Notes under the pieces: model-generated
Database searches by the model: none
What the model saw: the letters and a program-made list of their open reading frames with translations, nothing else
What the model was told of the DNA's origin: nothing
Made by a program: the position numbers and the translations under genes
Shown: one piece after another, positions 30,772-40,146 of the stretch
Numbering within the stretch: position 1 is the first letter of the stretch
Layout of the letters: each line of letters opens with the position of its first letter
Assembly (NCBI GenBank): GCA_036556905.1
Contig: DATBIM010000033.1
Location: 21,630-85,629 of the forward strand
From: 40CM-4-69-5 sp036556905
GTDB lineage: Bacteria > Methylomirabilota > Methylomirabilia > Rokubacteriales > CSP1-6
Reading direction: 5' to 3'
Length of the DNA: 64,000 nt

Positions 30772-31098
30772 CTAGTCGGCCGCGCGGAGGCGGAAGGTCG
30801 GATCGTGCTCGGCGCCGCCGGGTTTGCCGCGGCGCCAGCCGAGGGCGCGGGCGTAGCTGCCGAACAGGCCTGCCGCGTCGATCGCGACCTCACTCACTGC
30901 CGAGGGACCTTCGGCATTGGGGGCGACATACAGCGCGTCGGTCGGGCAGTAGATCTCGCACAGGAAGCAGGTCTGGCAGTCGGCCTGGCGGGCGATGACC
31001 GGCCGCGCCTCCGGCATCGCATCGAAGACGTCGGCCGGGCAGACCTTGACGCACACGTCGCAGGCGATGCAGCGCCCCGCGGAGACGATCTCGATCAT
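30772..31098 (-). CDS. Two-cluster [4Fe-4S] ferredoxin, partner of the flavoprotein
   Basis: A 108-residue protein with two classical cluster motifs: cysteines 10, 13, 16, 20 (CIACDVCVKVC) and 41, 44, 47, 51 (CQTCFLCEIYC). A C-terminal extension of about 50 residues contains GLFGSYARALGWRRGK. Its ATG overlaps the flavoprotein's stop, so the two form one enzyme, with the ferredoxin carrying electrons to or from FAD. The tail and the pairing resemble small iron-sulphur subunits of AprB-like systems. The physiological acceptor is unknown. Confidence 0.9.
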   Translation of the reverse strand: MIEIVSAGRCIACDVCVKVCPADVFDAMPEARPVIARQADCQTCFLCEIYCPTDALYVAPNAEGPSAVSEVAIDAAGLFGSYARALGWRRGKPGGAEHDPTFRLRAAD

Positions 31099-32645
31099 GA
31101 CGCGGCCGCGATCGTCAGACCGTCGGCGCGAGTGACCCGCACCCCATCCAATCCGCTCGCGTGCAGCGAGCAGGCCAACCCCGGATCCGCGTCGGGCAGG
31201 TCGCGGCGGCGGTGCATGCCGCGGCTCTCCGCCCGCGCCAGCGCGCTCCGATAGGCCCAGCGGCTGGTGGCGGTCAGCGCCGCTGCCTCGCGGGTCTTGA
31301 CCGCGGCCACGCCATCGCCGGACCCGTGGCGTCGGAGATCAGTCCAGCAGGCGTCGAGCCGCTCCAGCGAGCGACGCAGGGTCGCCGCGCGGCGGAAGAA
31401 GTTGCGGTCCAGCGGCAGCATTTCCTCTCTCACGGCTCGGACGATCTCCTGCGGGTCCAGATTCTCGCGCGCCGGCCCCGTGGGCCGTAACCCGGCCTGG
31501 CCGAGCGGCGTCACCGGCCGGTCGTCGAGCCGGGGACCGAACCGCGCGGCGAACATCGCCGCCGCGCGCCCCGCCCAGTTGCCCGAGGCGATCGCCCAGG
31601 AGGAATTGGGCCCGCCCCCGCCACTGATGGCGCCGGTCAAGCGCTCGCGGGTGGCGGCGTCGCCGGCGGCGTAGAGGCCGGGCACGCCGGTGGCACAGTC
31701 GTCGTCGAGGAGCCTGATCCCGCCCACGCCGCGCACCGTGCCCTCGCAGCGCAACGTCACCGGCCAGCGCTGGGTGAAGGGGTCGACGCCGTTGCGGTCG
31801 TGCGGCAGAAAGCAGTTCGGCTGACCCCGCCGGAGCCACGGTCGCAGCTCGGGCGCGGCCCGATCGTACTGGGCAAAGACCGGCCCTTCCAGCAAGGCCT
31901 CGGCCACCGCGGCGTGACGGTCGCGGCCCGCGGTGACGATCGGCGTGCCGTCCTGCCGGGTGAAGCTCGCCCAGCGGAACGGCAGCCCCTTGTTGAGCGC
32001 GCTGGGTTTTGGAGCGAAGGCATATTGCGCCGAGAACTCCATGCCGGACAGCACGGCGCCGGCCTCGGCGGCCATCAGATAGCCGTCACCGGTCGAGGTC
32101 GCCGATCCCAGGATGCGCTCGCCGAAGGCGCACCCGCCGGTGGCCAGGACCACGGCCCCGGCGCGGACCCGCCACGGCCGGTGGCGCTGCCGATCGACCC
32201 CGGCAGCGCCGGCGATCAGCTCGCCGTCGCCGAGCAGCTCCAGCGCCGGATGGTGGTCGAGCACGGTGACGCCGGCCGCCAGGACGCGGCGGCGCATGAA
32301 GTGCATGTAGTCCGGGCCGCGCAGATTGGCGAGGTAGGGCCGGCCATCATCGTCGTTGGGGAACGGGTACCCCCAGGCGGCCAGGCAGTGGAGCTTGTCC
32401 CACGCCGTATCGAGCGTGCGCTCGACCCAGCGCGGATCAGCCAGCCCGCCGGTGCGCGGCTGCCGCTGCTCGATGGCCACGCGGCGGCCCTCGCCCGGCG
32501 GCACGAACCAGGTCCCGGTATTGGAGGGCGCCGTCGCGCCACTGGTGCCCAGATACCCTTTGTCGACCAGAACAACCCGGGCCCCGGCCTCGGCCGCCGC
32601 GACCGCCGCCCAGGCGCCGGCCGGTCCGCCGCCGATCACCAGCAC
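31095..32645 (-). CDS. AprA/FrdA-like FAD flavoprotein
   Basis: About 516 residues. The N-terminus is an FAD-binding Rossmann motif, VIGGGPAGAWAAVAAAEAG, with GTSGATAPSNTG next, and VVLATGGCAFGERILGS and GLYAAGDAATRERLTGAISGGG later. The order is that of the fumarate reductase/AprA family, with a C-terminal helical domain. It would transfer electrons between a substrate and the coupled ferredoxin. The substrate is not apparent. Natural homologues begin a few residues before VLVIGGG; the only near start is GTG 32645, because the frame closes 51 bases upstream, so the exact start is uncertain. Confidence 0.82.
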   Translation of the reverse strand: MLVIGGGPAGAWAAVAAAEAGARVVLVDKGYLGTSGATAPSNTGTWFVPPGEGRRVAIEQRQPRTGGLADPRWVERTLDTAWDKLHCLAAWGYPFPNDDDGRPYLANLRGPDYMHFMRRRVLAAGVTVLDHHPALELLGDGELIAGAAGVDRQRHRPWRVRAGAVVLATGGCAFGERILGSATSTGDGYLMAAEAGAVLSGMEFSAQYAFAPKPSALNKGLPFRWASFTRQDGTPIVTAGRDRHAAVAEALLEGPVFAQYDRAAPELRPWLRRGQPNCFLPHDRNGVDPFTQRWPVTLRCEGTVRGVGGIRLLDDDCATGVPGLYAAGDAATRERLTGAISGGGGPNSSWAIASGNWAGRAAAMFAARFGPRLDDRPVTPLGQAGLRPTGPARENLDPQEIVRAVREEMLPLDRNFFRRAATLRRSLERLDACWTDLRRHGSGDGVAAVKTREAAALTATSRWAYRSALARAESRGMHRRRDLPDADPGLACSLHASGLDGVRVTRADGLTIAAAS

Positions 32646-32715
32646 GTCCGCCGATGTGTCGAGGATGCGCCCACCTCCGAGCGGCGCCCATTATGAGTCA
32701 TCGGCGAGGGTTGTT

Positions 32716-34269
32716 CTAGCGCTTCTGGATGCGCTGACGCTCCTCCTTCTCCTCCAGGGTCCCACCCCCGCACCAGGTGTTGCCCTCGAGCACCGGCCGG
32801 GTTTGCTCGGGGGCCGCGATCAGCTCGCCGAGGCGCCGCACGCAGTCGTGGGCGGCGTTCTGTCGATCGCCGAAGATGTTGGCCACGCCGCGTTCGATCG
32901 CCTCCATCTCGCCGGGGGCGAAGGCGAACGTGGTGGGGATCGCGTGGAGGGCCTCCCGCACGCGGGGATCGATCACGGCATCGAAGGTGATGTGGAAGAA
33001 GAACATCTTCTCCTTCAACAGGGCCTCGAGCCGGGTCCGGCTCGGTCCCTGCCAGGCCGGGCTGGCCACGCAGGCGTGATCGGGCAGGTTGTCCCGGCGG
33101 CACTGCTCAACCTTCTGGTGACCGGCGATGGTGCGCGCGAAGAAATCCTCCAACAGGCGCTGCCGGTTGCCTTCGAGCAGGGAGTCGGTCGCGTCCAGGA
33201 AGTTCGTGTCGACCACGTAGCTCAGGGGAAGGCGTGGATCGGCCCGGCCGGCCTCGGCGCCGAGGGACCGCCGGAACGCATCGACGAAGATGACGACAAT
33301 GCGCGTGCGCTCGCGAACCAGCGCCGCGTGGTTGGACAGCAGCGCGCGCTTGATGCTGAGGAGCCCCAGGTTATCGGCGTTGCCGCCGTCGAAGACGTGG
33401 ATGTAGCACTGGTCGAGCCCGTCGGGGCAGCGGGCCGGGTTGTGGAAGTCTCGCAGCGTCATGAAGTTGAACACGGCGGGGAACGTGGCCGAGGCCATCA
33501 CCCCGTTGGCGAGCTCGTAACGTCCGATCTCCGAGTTGAGCTTCGTCGCGAAGTCTTCCTGGGTGAACGTGAACACGGTGCCGAAGACCTTGGCCCGGCT
33601 GGCGTCGTCCTCGGCGTAGCTTCGGCTCCCGATGGTGGCGTTGAGGATGAGATTGGGTCGCGCCGGGTTGAGGTCACGGAATCGCAGGTCGGTCCCGTTT
33701 CTCGTGTTGTCGAAGAGGTTGTCGGCGAAGGTCTGGGCCATGATGTCAGTGCGGTCGAAGGCCGTGAACCAGAATTTCAGGACGTTCAGCGGCCAGAACC
33801 AGTTGCCGACCCAGCGCCGGATGTAATTGTGGCTCATGAGGTCGCGAAGCGTGCGCTCGTCCCAGATCCGGCGGCCCTTCGGCGGCGGGGGGTGGCCGGG
33901 GTCGAAGGTGCTGGCATAGTAGGCGGCAGTGAGCGAGCCCCCCGATACCGAGGAGATCAGGTCGACTTCCTTCAGGACGTTGCGGGGGGTGTCCTGGGGA
34001 CCGGGCACCTGCTCGAGGGCCAGCATGGTGCGGGCGGCGAAGTAGGCGGCGCGCGAGCCGCCGCCCGAGAGGGCGAGCAGGACGAGCACATCGCCCTGCT
34101 GCTTGGTCGGCCGTCTCTGGATCTCAAACGAGGCCTGGGGCACCCGCCGCTCCGGGGTCTCCAGGGGGTGGTTGCCGTAGGCGAAGTGCGTGGTCACCGC
34201 ACAGCCCTGGGCGAGGACGCCGGCGGCGACCAGCACGAGGATGGCGTGGCGCGGCGGCAATCGGCTCAT
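32716..34269 (-). CDS. Patatin-like phospholipase lipoprotein
   Basis: A 517-residue lipoprotein (VLAQGC, lipid cysteine at about 23). The patatin catalytic parts are present: oxyanion loop SGGGSRAAYFA, nucleophile serine in SVSGGSLTAAYYA, and aspartate in the FDGGNADNLG motif. Patatins hydrolyse acyl ester bonds of lipids with this Ser-Asp dyad. The lipid anchor places it at the envelope. It follows the CoA transferase on the same strand after a nine-base gap. The native substrate is unknown. Confidence 0.88.
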   Translation of the reverse strand: MSRLPPRHAILVLVAAGVLAQGCAVTTHFAYGNHPLETPERRVPQASFEIQRRPTKQQGDVLVLLALSGGGSRAAYFAARTMLALEQVPGPQDTPRNVLKEVDLISSVSGGSLTAAYYASTFDPGHPPPPKGRRIWDERTLRDLMSHNYIRRWVGNWFWPLNVLKFWFTAFDRTDIMAQTFADNLFDNTRNGTDLRFRDLNPARPNLILNATIGSRSYAEDDASRAKVFGTVFTFTQEDFATKLNSEIGRYELANGVMASATFPAVFNFMTLRDFHNPARCPDGLDQCYIHVFDGGNADNLGLLSIKRALLSNHAALVRERTRIVVIFVDAFRRSLGAEAGRADPRLPLSYVVDTNFLDATDSLLEGNRQRLLEDFFARTIAGHQKVEQCRRDNLPDHACVASPAWQGPSRTRLEALLKEKMFFFHITFDAVIDPRVREALHAIPTTFAFAPGEMEAIERGVANIFGDRQNAAHDCVRRLGELIAAPEQTRPVLEGNTWCGGGTLEEKEERQRIQKR

Positions 34270-34278
34270 CAGGGCCGC

Positions 34279-35466
34279 TCAGATGACGTTCTGGGCACGC
34301 AGCTCGCGGATCTCGTCCGGACGGTATCCCAGCGCGCTCAGGATGGCGTCGGTGTGCTCGCCGAGCATCGGCGCCCGATGGCGGAAGCGTCCGGGAGTCT
34401 CCGATAGATCGACCGGCGTCGGCGCCAGCGGGGCGGGTCGGGGGAGTCCGGGGTAGTCGCGATCCTGTAAGAGGCCGGCGGCGCGGATGTGGGCGTCCTC
34501 GAGGGCCTGCTGCGGTGAGTAGAGCGGGCCGGCCGGGATCTGCGCCTTCTCGAGGGCCGCCAGCGCTTCGGCCGTGGAGCGCTCGGCGGTCCATTCCGCC
34601 ATCCGCCGGGAGATGATCTCCCCGTGGTCCCCCCGCGCCTGGTCATCCTTGAAGCGGGGATCGCTGAGCCAGTGGTCCTCGCCCATGAGCGTGGCCCAGC
34701 GCCTGAACATGGGCCCGCCGATGGCGTAGGCGATGATCCAACCGTCGCGGGTGCGGAAGAGGTCGGAAGGGGCCGAGGTCTGGCCCCGGTTCACCGTGGC
34801 GACCCGGTCGGGGCAGATGACCTGCTGCTCCACCAGGGTCGGGTTGTTGAAGGCCACCGCGGTGCGGAGCAGCGCGCCCTCCACCTTCTGGCCGCGCCCG
34901 GTCTTCTGGCGCTCCATCAGGGCGGCCAGCGTCCCGAACGCTGCCAGCGACGCCGTGCCGAAATCGACCCAGGCCACGGCGGCCCGTAGCGGCTGCTCCG
35001 GGGTGCCCGTGAGATAGGCCGAGCCGCACATGACCTGGCCGATGCCGTCAAAGCCGTGCTTGTGGCTCCACGGCCCGCCGGCCCCGAAGGCAGTGACGGT
35101 GGTGAGGATGATGTCGGGCTTCGAGCGGCGCAGGCTCTCGAGGTCGAGGGCCAGCGCGCGCAGCACCTCGGGCGGCAGGTTGGCGACGACGACGTCGGCG
35201 GTGGCCACCAGCCGCCGCACGATCTCGCGGCCGGGAGGACAGGCCGGGTCGAGCGTCATGGCGCGCTTGTTGCGGTTCATGGCCAGGAACATCGCCCCCA
35301 CGCCATCGGGGCCCACCGGCGCCACCCAGCGGTCTTCCCCGCCGCCCCGGCGCTCGATGCGGATGACGTCGGCGCCGAGGTCGGCGAGCAGAGCCGCGCA
35401 GTAGGGGCCGGCGATGTAGCGCCCGAAGTCCAGGACCCGGATTCCCGCCAGGACGTCAGGGGACAT
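34279..35466 (-). CDS. CaiB/BaiF family (class III) CoA transferase
   Basis: A 395-residue cytoplasmic enzyme starting MSPDVLAGIRVLDFGRYIAGPYCAALLADLGADVI, the standard N-terminus of class III CoA transferases. The middle LTTVTAFGAGGPWSHKHGFDGIGQ region holds the expected catalytic-aspartate neighbourhood. These enzymes move CoA between carboxylic acids without a free acyl intermediate. ATG 35466 overlaps the end of the lipase-like gene by 11 bases; a further upstream frame is only a shadow of it. The acid substrate is unknown. Confidence 0.9.
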   Translation of the reverse strand: MSPDVLAGIRVLDFGRYIAGPYCAALLADLGADVIRIERRGGGEDRWVAPVGPDGVGAMFLAMNRNKRAMTLDPACPPGREIVRRLVATADVVVANLPPEVLRALALDLESLRRSKPDIILTTVTAFGAGGPWSHKHGFDGIGQVMCGSAYLTGTPEQPLRAAVAWVDFGTASLAAFGTLAALMERQKTGRGQKVEGALLRTAVAFNNPTLVEQQVICPDRVATVNRGQTSAPSDLFRTRDGWIIAYAIGGPMFRRWATLMGEDHWLSDPRFKDDQARGDHGEIISRRMAEWTAERSTAEALAALEKAQIPAGPLYSPQQALEDAHIRAAGLLQDRDYPGLPRPAPLAPTPVDLSETPGRFRHRAPMLGEHTDAILSALGYRPDEIRELRAQNVI

Positions 35467-37297
35467 CGCGCGCGTGCAGGAGCAGGATGCGCCGGACCTC
35501 TTCGACGGTCTCTGGCTGGTCCTGCAGCGAGTGGCCCGACTGGATGACGAGCTCCGACTCGACGCCATCGAGGTGAGCGCTGCGGTAGGCGACCACGCCG
35601 TCTTCGCCGTCGTCGACGGAGCCCGAGCCCTTGACCGCGATGATCGAGTGGGCCGCCACTCGCGGGGCCAGCGGAATGTCGGCGAGCGTCTTGAGAAAGG
35701 CATTGCGTGGGTTCATCTGGTCCACGCTCGTCTGTATCCTGGGATTCGAACCGGCGCGCGTGGCGACCAGCGCGTCGCGATCGCGGGTCAAGACGTCCGC
35801 CACGACCCCGGTCAGGGCCAGGGGCAACGTGATGAGGCTCGTGATCCATCCGGCGATCCGGCCTACCGTGAGCTCACTCCCCCGGTGGGGTGTGGCCAGG
35901 AACACCACACGCTCGACGAAGGGTAGCGGCGTCACGAACATAGACCGCCGGAGCAGGTCGCGCGTCTCCGGGCTCACGTTGAGCGACTCCGGCGGCCGCG
36001 TGAAGTTCAGGTCCCAGAATCGCGACCCGCTGTCGATGGCCGTCATCTTGGTAAGCAGTCCACCCTGGCTGTGTCCGATCACGACCATCCGACGCAGGCC
36101 GGCATCGGTCCCTTCGGGATCGAGGATGGTCACCGCGCGTGTGAGCGCTTCGCGCAACAGCAGGGCCGACCACGGGATGGGGCCCCCCGAGTAGTAGGAG
36201 AAGAACCAGAACTCGTACCGGGCGCGCAGTCGGGCATCTGCGGCCAGGCGGTTGTACATCTCCGACCAGCGGCCGAACGAGGAGGCGGTGCCGTGCACGA
36301 ACACGACCGGGATGCGGCCCCGGCGGTGAGGCACGGTCGCGTACAGCTCGGCCGGCTCGCCGAGCGAGAACGGCTGGAAGAACCGCTGGTACTCCTGTTC
36401 CCAGATGGGAGAGTCGGCGAGCGAGTAGGCGAGCACGGCGGTCGGCTCGGCCTCGAGCGGAACCCGCCAGCCGCCGATCTCGACCGATTCCGTGATGTCG
36501 GGGACGTGGACTTCGAGGGTCGCCGCGAGCAGGGGCCAGGCCAGCGCGATACGCGAGCGGGGCGCCCGGAGGAGCGCCGTCACCGGCAGCGTCAGCTCGG
36601 CGCGAAGCAGGTCGGTCGGCCGGCTCTCGTGCTCCAGGGGAGCGAGCACGGCCGCCAGGGGCGCGCCGATTCCCGGCTCGCGATAGTGGGCCTGAAGGCC
36701 GAATACCCTGAATTCGGCGATCGGGGTGAATCCGGTCATGCGTCGCCCCAGCCAGACGAGCTGGGTGGGGTCGAACGACACGACGAGCTGGCCGAACGGC
36801 AAGTCGAGGGTGCCGCTGCGCAGCACGAGCTGCCGGGCCTCGACCGGCGTGAGCGCCGACGTGAGCCCGCGATTGTAGAGGTTCGCAGCCAGCTGGAAGC
36901 GTGGATCGAACGGGCTCGGCGCCTCGGCTGGGTCCTCGGGGAACAGATAGGCCCAGGCGTAGAGGGCCGCCGCCAGGTGGTAGGACCGCTTGCCGCTGTG
37001 CTCCGCGTGCAGAAACGACGCCTCGGCGGCGGCGAACAGCTGGGCCGGGCCGCCGGAACCCGAGACGGCGACGTCATGCAGTCGCTCCAGCGCTTTCTCC
37101 GGGTCATCGTCGAACAGGTCGGCGAGATTCGCTTCGAGGAGAACGTTCAGGGTCGCGAGGCTGAGCGTCTTGGTCGAGAGGGCGCTCCCGGTGAGCCGGC
37201 GGTGCACGTCGCTCGGATCGACGTGAACGACGCCCACGGGGCTTGAAGCGCACGCGGCGAGCGACAGGGCCAGGAGCAGGAGAGCGATCGTCCGCAT
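35456..37297 (-). CDS. Alpha/beta-hydrolase (lipase-like) lipoprotein
   Basis: A 613-residue lipoprotein (lipobox LAAC, cysteine at about 16). A long N-terminal helical and beta region (about 17-330) precedes an alpha/beta-hydrolase domain: VVFVHGTASSFGRW, nucleophile serine in VIGHSQGGLL, FLATPHRGSE, and the catalytic histidine in IQSGHSLQDQPETVEEV. It probably cleaves lipids or esters at the cell envelope. It shares a strand with the CoA transferase and the patatin gene, so the three may handle an acyl compound together. A TACTAT hexamer six bases before the ATG could be a -10 box with almost no leader. Confidence 0.88.
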   Translation of the reverse strand: MRTIALLLLALSLAACASSPVGVVHVDPSDVHRRLTGSALSTKTLSLATLNVLLEANLADLFDDDPEKALERLHDVAVSGSGGPAQLFAAAEASFLHAEHSGKRSYHLAAALYAWAYLFPEDPAEAPSPFDPRFQLAANLYNRGLTSALTPVEARQLVLRSGTLDLPFGQLVVSFDPTQLVWLGRRMTGFTPIAEFRVFGLQAHYREPGIGAPLAAVLAPLEHESRPTDLLRAELTLPVTALLRAPRSRIALAWPLLAATLEVHVPDITESVEIGGWRVPLEAEPTAVLAYSLADSPIWEQEYQRFFQPFSLGEPAELYATVPHRRGRIPVVFVHGTASSFGRWSEMYNRLAADARLRARYEFWFFSYYSGGPIPWSALLLREALTRAVTILDPEGTDAGLRRMVVIGHSQGGLLTKMTAIDSGSRFWDLNFTRPPESLNVSPETRDLLRRSMFVTPLPFVERVVFLATPHRGSELTVGRIAGWITSLITLPLALTGVVADVLTRDRDALVATRAGSNPRIQTSVDQMNPRNAFLKTLADIPLAPRVAAHSIIAVKGSGSVDDGEDGVVAYRSAHLDGVESELVIQSGHSLQDQPETVEEVRRILLLHARDVP

Positions 37298-37377
37298 GGC
37301 CCTATAGTACGGTGAGCCGGTGTGTTTTTCCCCGCATGGCTTAGACTGTTCGGCGGACCCCGCGGTCGGGAGAGGGT

Positions 37378-38391
37378 ATGGCCGTGACTCGTGGCTGGAT
37401 GCTGGTGCTGGCGGCGGCGCTTCTGGGCGTGACCGCGGGGGCGGCGTTCGCCCAGCCAGCGCTCACCTGGGGCGCGGGGGCGATCGGAGGCGGCTGGTAC
37501 AGCATCTCGACCCGCCTGACCGGGCTTCTCCACGACCAGGCGGGCCTCACGATCAAGGTGATTCCCGGCGGCGGGGCGCAGAATCCCGTGCTCGTGGACA
37601 AGGGAGATGTCGATATCGGCCTGGGCCTGCCGCCCCTGCTGGGGGCCGCGCTACGCGGCGAGGAGCCCTATCGCGTCAAGCAACTGGAGAAGCTGCGTGC
37701 CCTCGCCGGCAACATGAGCCTCAACGTCCTGCATTTCTACCTGGCCGCGGACTCGCCGTTCGCGGGGATGACGCTGGACGAGATCTTTCGCGGGCGCAAA
37801 CCGATTCGGCTGGCCATTCCCAGGCCCGGGACGTCTGATGTGTGGATTCTGGAAAAGATGATGGAGTTCTATGGCCTCTGCGCGCCTGGCAAGACGGGCG
37901 ACTGCTACCGATCGTGGGAGGGGGCCGGGGCCAGGCTCATCCGGGGCACGTATGCCGAGCAGGCCGACGCCTTCACACGACGCAGGGTGGACGGCGTATT
38001 TGCCATCCTGGCCTTGCCAGCGGGGGCCGTGACCGAGGCCTCCGAGGGCCGGAGGTTGAGGCTGCTGACGTGTCCCCAGCCGCTCCTCGAGCACCTCGCC
38101 ACCTTCGGGTTCGGCCACGGGCAGATCCGGGCCGGAACCTACCCGAAGGCGGTCAACGGGGGTGAGGACGTGATGGCAGCGACTATGGGCACGACCATCA
38201 TCGTCTCCACCGCGATGTCCCAGGACGTCGCCTACACAATCACCAAGACCATCAACGACAACGCGGATCTGGTCCGGACCCTCCACCCCAGCCTGGCCGA
38301 TTACGACCCCTCCCAGGGCTGGCTCCACCTCGGCGTCCCGCTGCATCCGGGCGCCGAGCGTTACTACCGAGAAAAGGGCTGGCTCCGGTGA
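37378..38391 (+). CDS. TAXI-type TRAP solute-binding protein
   Basis: A 337-residue periplasmic receptor with a signal peptide ending AAFAQ, then the TAXI-family opening TWGAGAIGGGWYSISTRL, PGGGAQNPVLVDKGDVDIGLG and the C-terminal MGTTIIVSTAMSQDVAYTITKTI. TAXI proteins feed organic acids, often dicarboxylates or amino acids, to TRAP permeases. No TRAP membrane subunit is next to it, so it is an orphan receptor in this window. GGGAGAGGGT precedes the ATG. Confidence 0.92.
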   Translation: MAVTRGWMLVLAAALLGVTAGAAFAQPALTWGAGAIGGGWYSISTRLTGLLHDQAGLTIKVIPGGGAQNPVLVDKGDVDIGLGLPPLLGAALRGEEPYRVKQLEKLRALAGNMSLNVLHFYLAADSPFAGMTLDEIFRGRKPIRLAIPRPGTSDVWILEKMMEFYGLCAPGKTGDCYRSWEGAGARLIRGTYAEQADAFTRRRVDGVFAILALPAGAVTEASEGRRLRLLTCPQPLLEHLATFGFGHGQIRAGTYPKAVNGGEDVMAATMGTTIIVSTAMSQDVAYTITKTINDNADLVRTLHPSLADYDPSQGWLHLGVPLHPGAERYYREKGWLR

Positions 38392-38427
38392 TGTGGATCC
38401 CGACGAAGGGTTCTCTCGCCGCCCCCA

Positions 38428-38898
38428 TCAGATCACGATTGGCCCCGGAATCGGGTGCCCCCGGCAGGCCAGGTAGGCGCGTACGGTATCACCATGATCG
38501 AAGGCGAGCTCCTCCAGTGGGGGCAGCCGGTCGATGGGGATCCATTCGACGGCTGACGACTCGCGGTCTTGTTCGCCGATCTTCTGCAGCGGCTCGACAA
38601 CGAAGTCGAAGGCCACGTTCTGGCGGTCCTCATGGGGGCGATCCGGCCTCGAGTTGATCCGTAGTAGCGCCACGACTCTCCCCGTCCAGCCGGTCTCCTC
38701 CCGAAGCTCGCGCAGCACACCCTCGGCGAGCGTCTCGTCGCGGTCCAGGAACCCGCCCGGCAACCCCCATTTCCTGCCCTCCGGCAAGTGGTCGGCGCGC
38801 CGAGTGAGGAGCAAGGCCCCATGCTGCTCCGCGACCGCGTGCACGACGACGTGTCGCAGGGCGGCGCGGCTGCCGTGCTCGAACGTGCAGGTGATCAT
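38428..38898 (-). CDS. Nudix hydrolase
   Basis: A 156-residue cytoplasmic protein. The complete Nudix box spans residues 49-71 (G-X5-E-X7-REL-X-EE-X-GW), preceded by GRKWGLPG. Nudix enzymes split nucleoside diphosphate-linked compounds using metal ions bound at the box glutamates. I chose ATG 38898 because the region upstream is a shadow of the next gene. The substrate cannot be inferred; the gene is 23 bases downstream of the amidohydrolase. Confidence 0.88.
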   Translation of the reverse strand: MITCTFEHGSRAALRHVVVHAVAEQHGALLLTRRADHLPEGRKWGLPGGFLDRDETLAEGVLRELREETGWTGRVVALLRINSRPDRPHEDRQNVAFDFVVEPLQKIGEQDRESSAVEWIPIDRLPPLEELAFDHGDTVRAYLACRGHPIPGPIVI

Positions 38899-38921
38899 CT
38901 CACGCGTACCACTCGCGCGAC

Positions 38922-40055
38922 CTACAGCCGGTAGAGCGCCCGGGCGTTCTCGCAGAGGATCCGGCGCCGCGTGCGCTCCGGCACGCCCTCGAAGTTCGTC
39001 GCGATGGCCTTCTGCGACTCCGGCCAGGTGCTGTCGGCGTGCGGGTAGTCCGAGGCCCACATGACGCGATCCTCGCCGATCAGATCCACGAGCCGAACCC
39101 CAGCGCGATCGGTCTGGAACGTCGCCCATACCTGGCGCTTGAAGTAGGCGCTGGGCTCCATGCGGAGCCGGAGCCCCCCGGCCGCGCGCCAGAAGTCGGG
39201 CGCGTCGACGAACTTCCCGTACGAATCGTCCATGCGCTCGAGCATGTAGGGGAGCCAGCCGATGCCGGTCTCGGCCAGCACGATCTGGAGGCCGGGGTGG
39301 CGCTCCAGCACGCCCGCGAAGATCACGGCGGCCAGGGCCTCGTCCATCTGCATCTGCGAGCAGGCGACGCGGACGCCCATGTTGCCCGCGTGGTTGGCCT
39401 TGGGCCCGCTAAAGCTCACGGTGCGGAGACCCCCGCTCAAATGGAAGCCGATGGAGATGCCCGCCTCCTCGGCGGCTTCCCACAGCGGTTCCCACTCGTC
39501 GTCCCACAGGGGGATGTCCACCCGGGCCGCGAGGAGCATGCATGTGCGCAGGCCGACCTGGGCCAGATAGCGCACTTCCTCGGCGGCCATCTTCGGCTCG
39601 TCGATGGGAATCAGGCCCACGCCGATCAGCCGCGCGGGCGCCGTGGCGCAGAACTCGGCCAGCCAGTCGTTGTAGCCCCGGTAGGAGACCCGACGCAGCT
39701 CGGGGTCCTTGACGAGGAGCGGGATGATCGGGCCGTACATGACGGTCGCGTCGATGCCGTCGCGGTCCATGTCGGCCAGGCGCAACGCGGTCGTCGTCGG
39801 CCGCAGCACCCCCGGCTCGAGAACGCCGGCCCGCTCGAGGGCCGTGCGCCGGCCGCCCTGCGCCCCGGCTGCCCCGCGGCGACCGCCCCACGAGTCCCAG
39901 CGTTCGTCGCCGCAGACCCACCAGGGACCGTCCGCCGTGTCCACCACTCGCGGCGCCCGGTCGCGCCAGGCGGCGGGGACGCGCTTCTCCCAGGTATCCC
40001 TGGGCAGCCAGGGAAGGTCGATGTGGTCGTCGGCGGAGATGATCCGATACTCCAT
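38922..40055 (-). CDS. Amidohydrolase-2 family metal-dependent hydrolase
   Basis: A 377-residue TIM-barrel hydrolase/decarboxylase of the ACMSD-like family. The N-terminal metal site is SADDHIDLP, in which the second histidine of the usual H-X-H is an aspartate. It continues with GIDATVMYGPIIPLL, IGFHLSG, VLAETGIGWLPYMLERMDD and the late metal aspartate in MWASDYPHADSTWP. This group acts on C-C bonds of aromatic or cyclic acids. A relative with the same layout lies at 41624-42832 on the other strand. Confidence 0.85.
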   Translation of the reverse strand: MEYRIISADDHIDLPWLPRDTWEKRVPAAWRDRAPRVVDTADGPWWVCGDERWDSWGGRRGAAGAQGGRRTALERAGVLEPGVLRPTTTALRLADMDRDGIDATVMYGPIIPLLVKDPELRRVSYRGYNDWLAEFCATAPARLIGVGLIPIDEPKMAAEEVRYLAQVGLRTCMLLAARVDIPLWDDEWEPLWEAAEEAGISIGFHLSGGLRTVSFSGPKANHAGNMGVRVACSQMQMDEALAAVIFAGVLERHPGLQIVLAETGIGWLPYMLERMDDSYGKFVDAPDFWRAAGGLRLRMEPSAYFKRQVWATFQTDRAGVRLVDLIGEDRVMWASDYPHADSTWPESQKAIATNFEGVPERTRRRILCENARALYRL

Positions 40056-40146
40056 GGCATCCTCCTCGGCTCGGGGGCGAGCCCATGGTAGCGCCGTCGC
40101 CTCACTATGGCTCAGGTGATCGTTCCCGGCTCGGCCGCCCGGGCGC

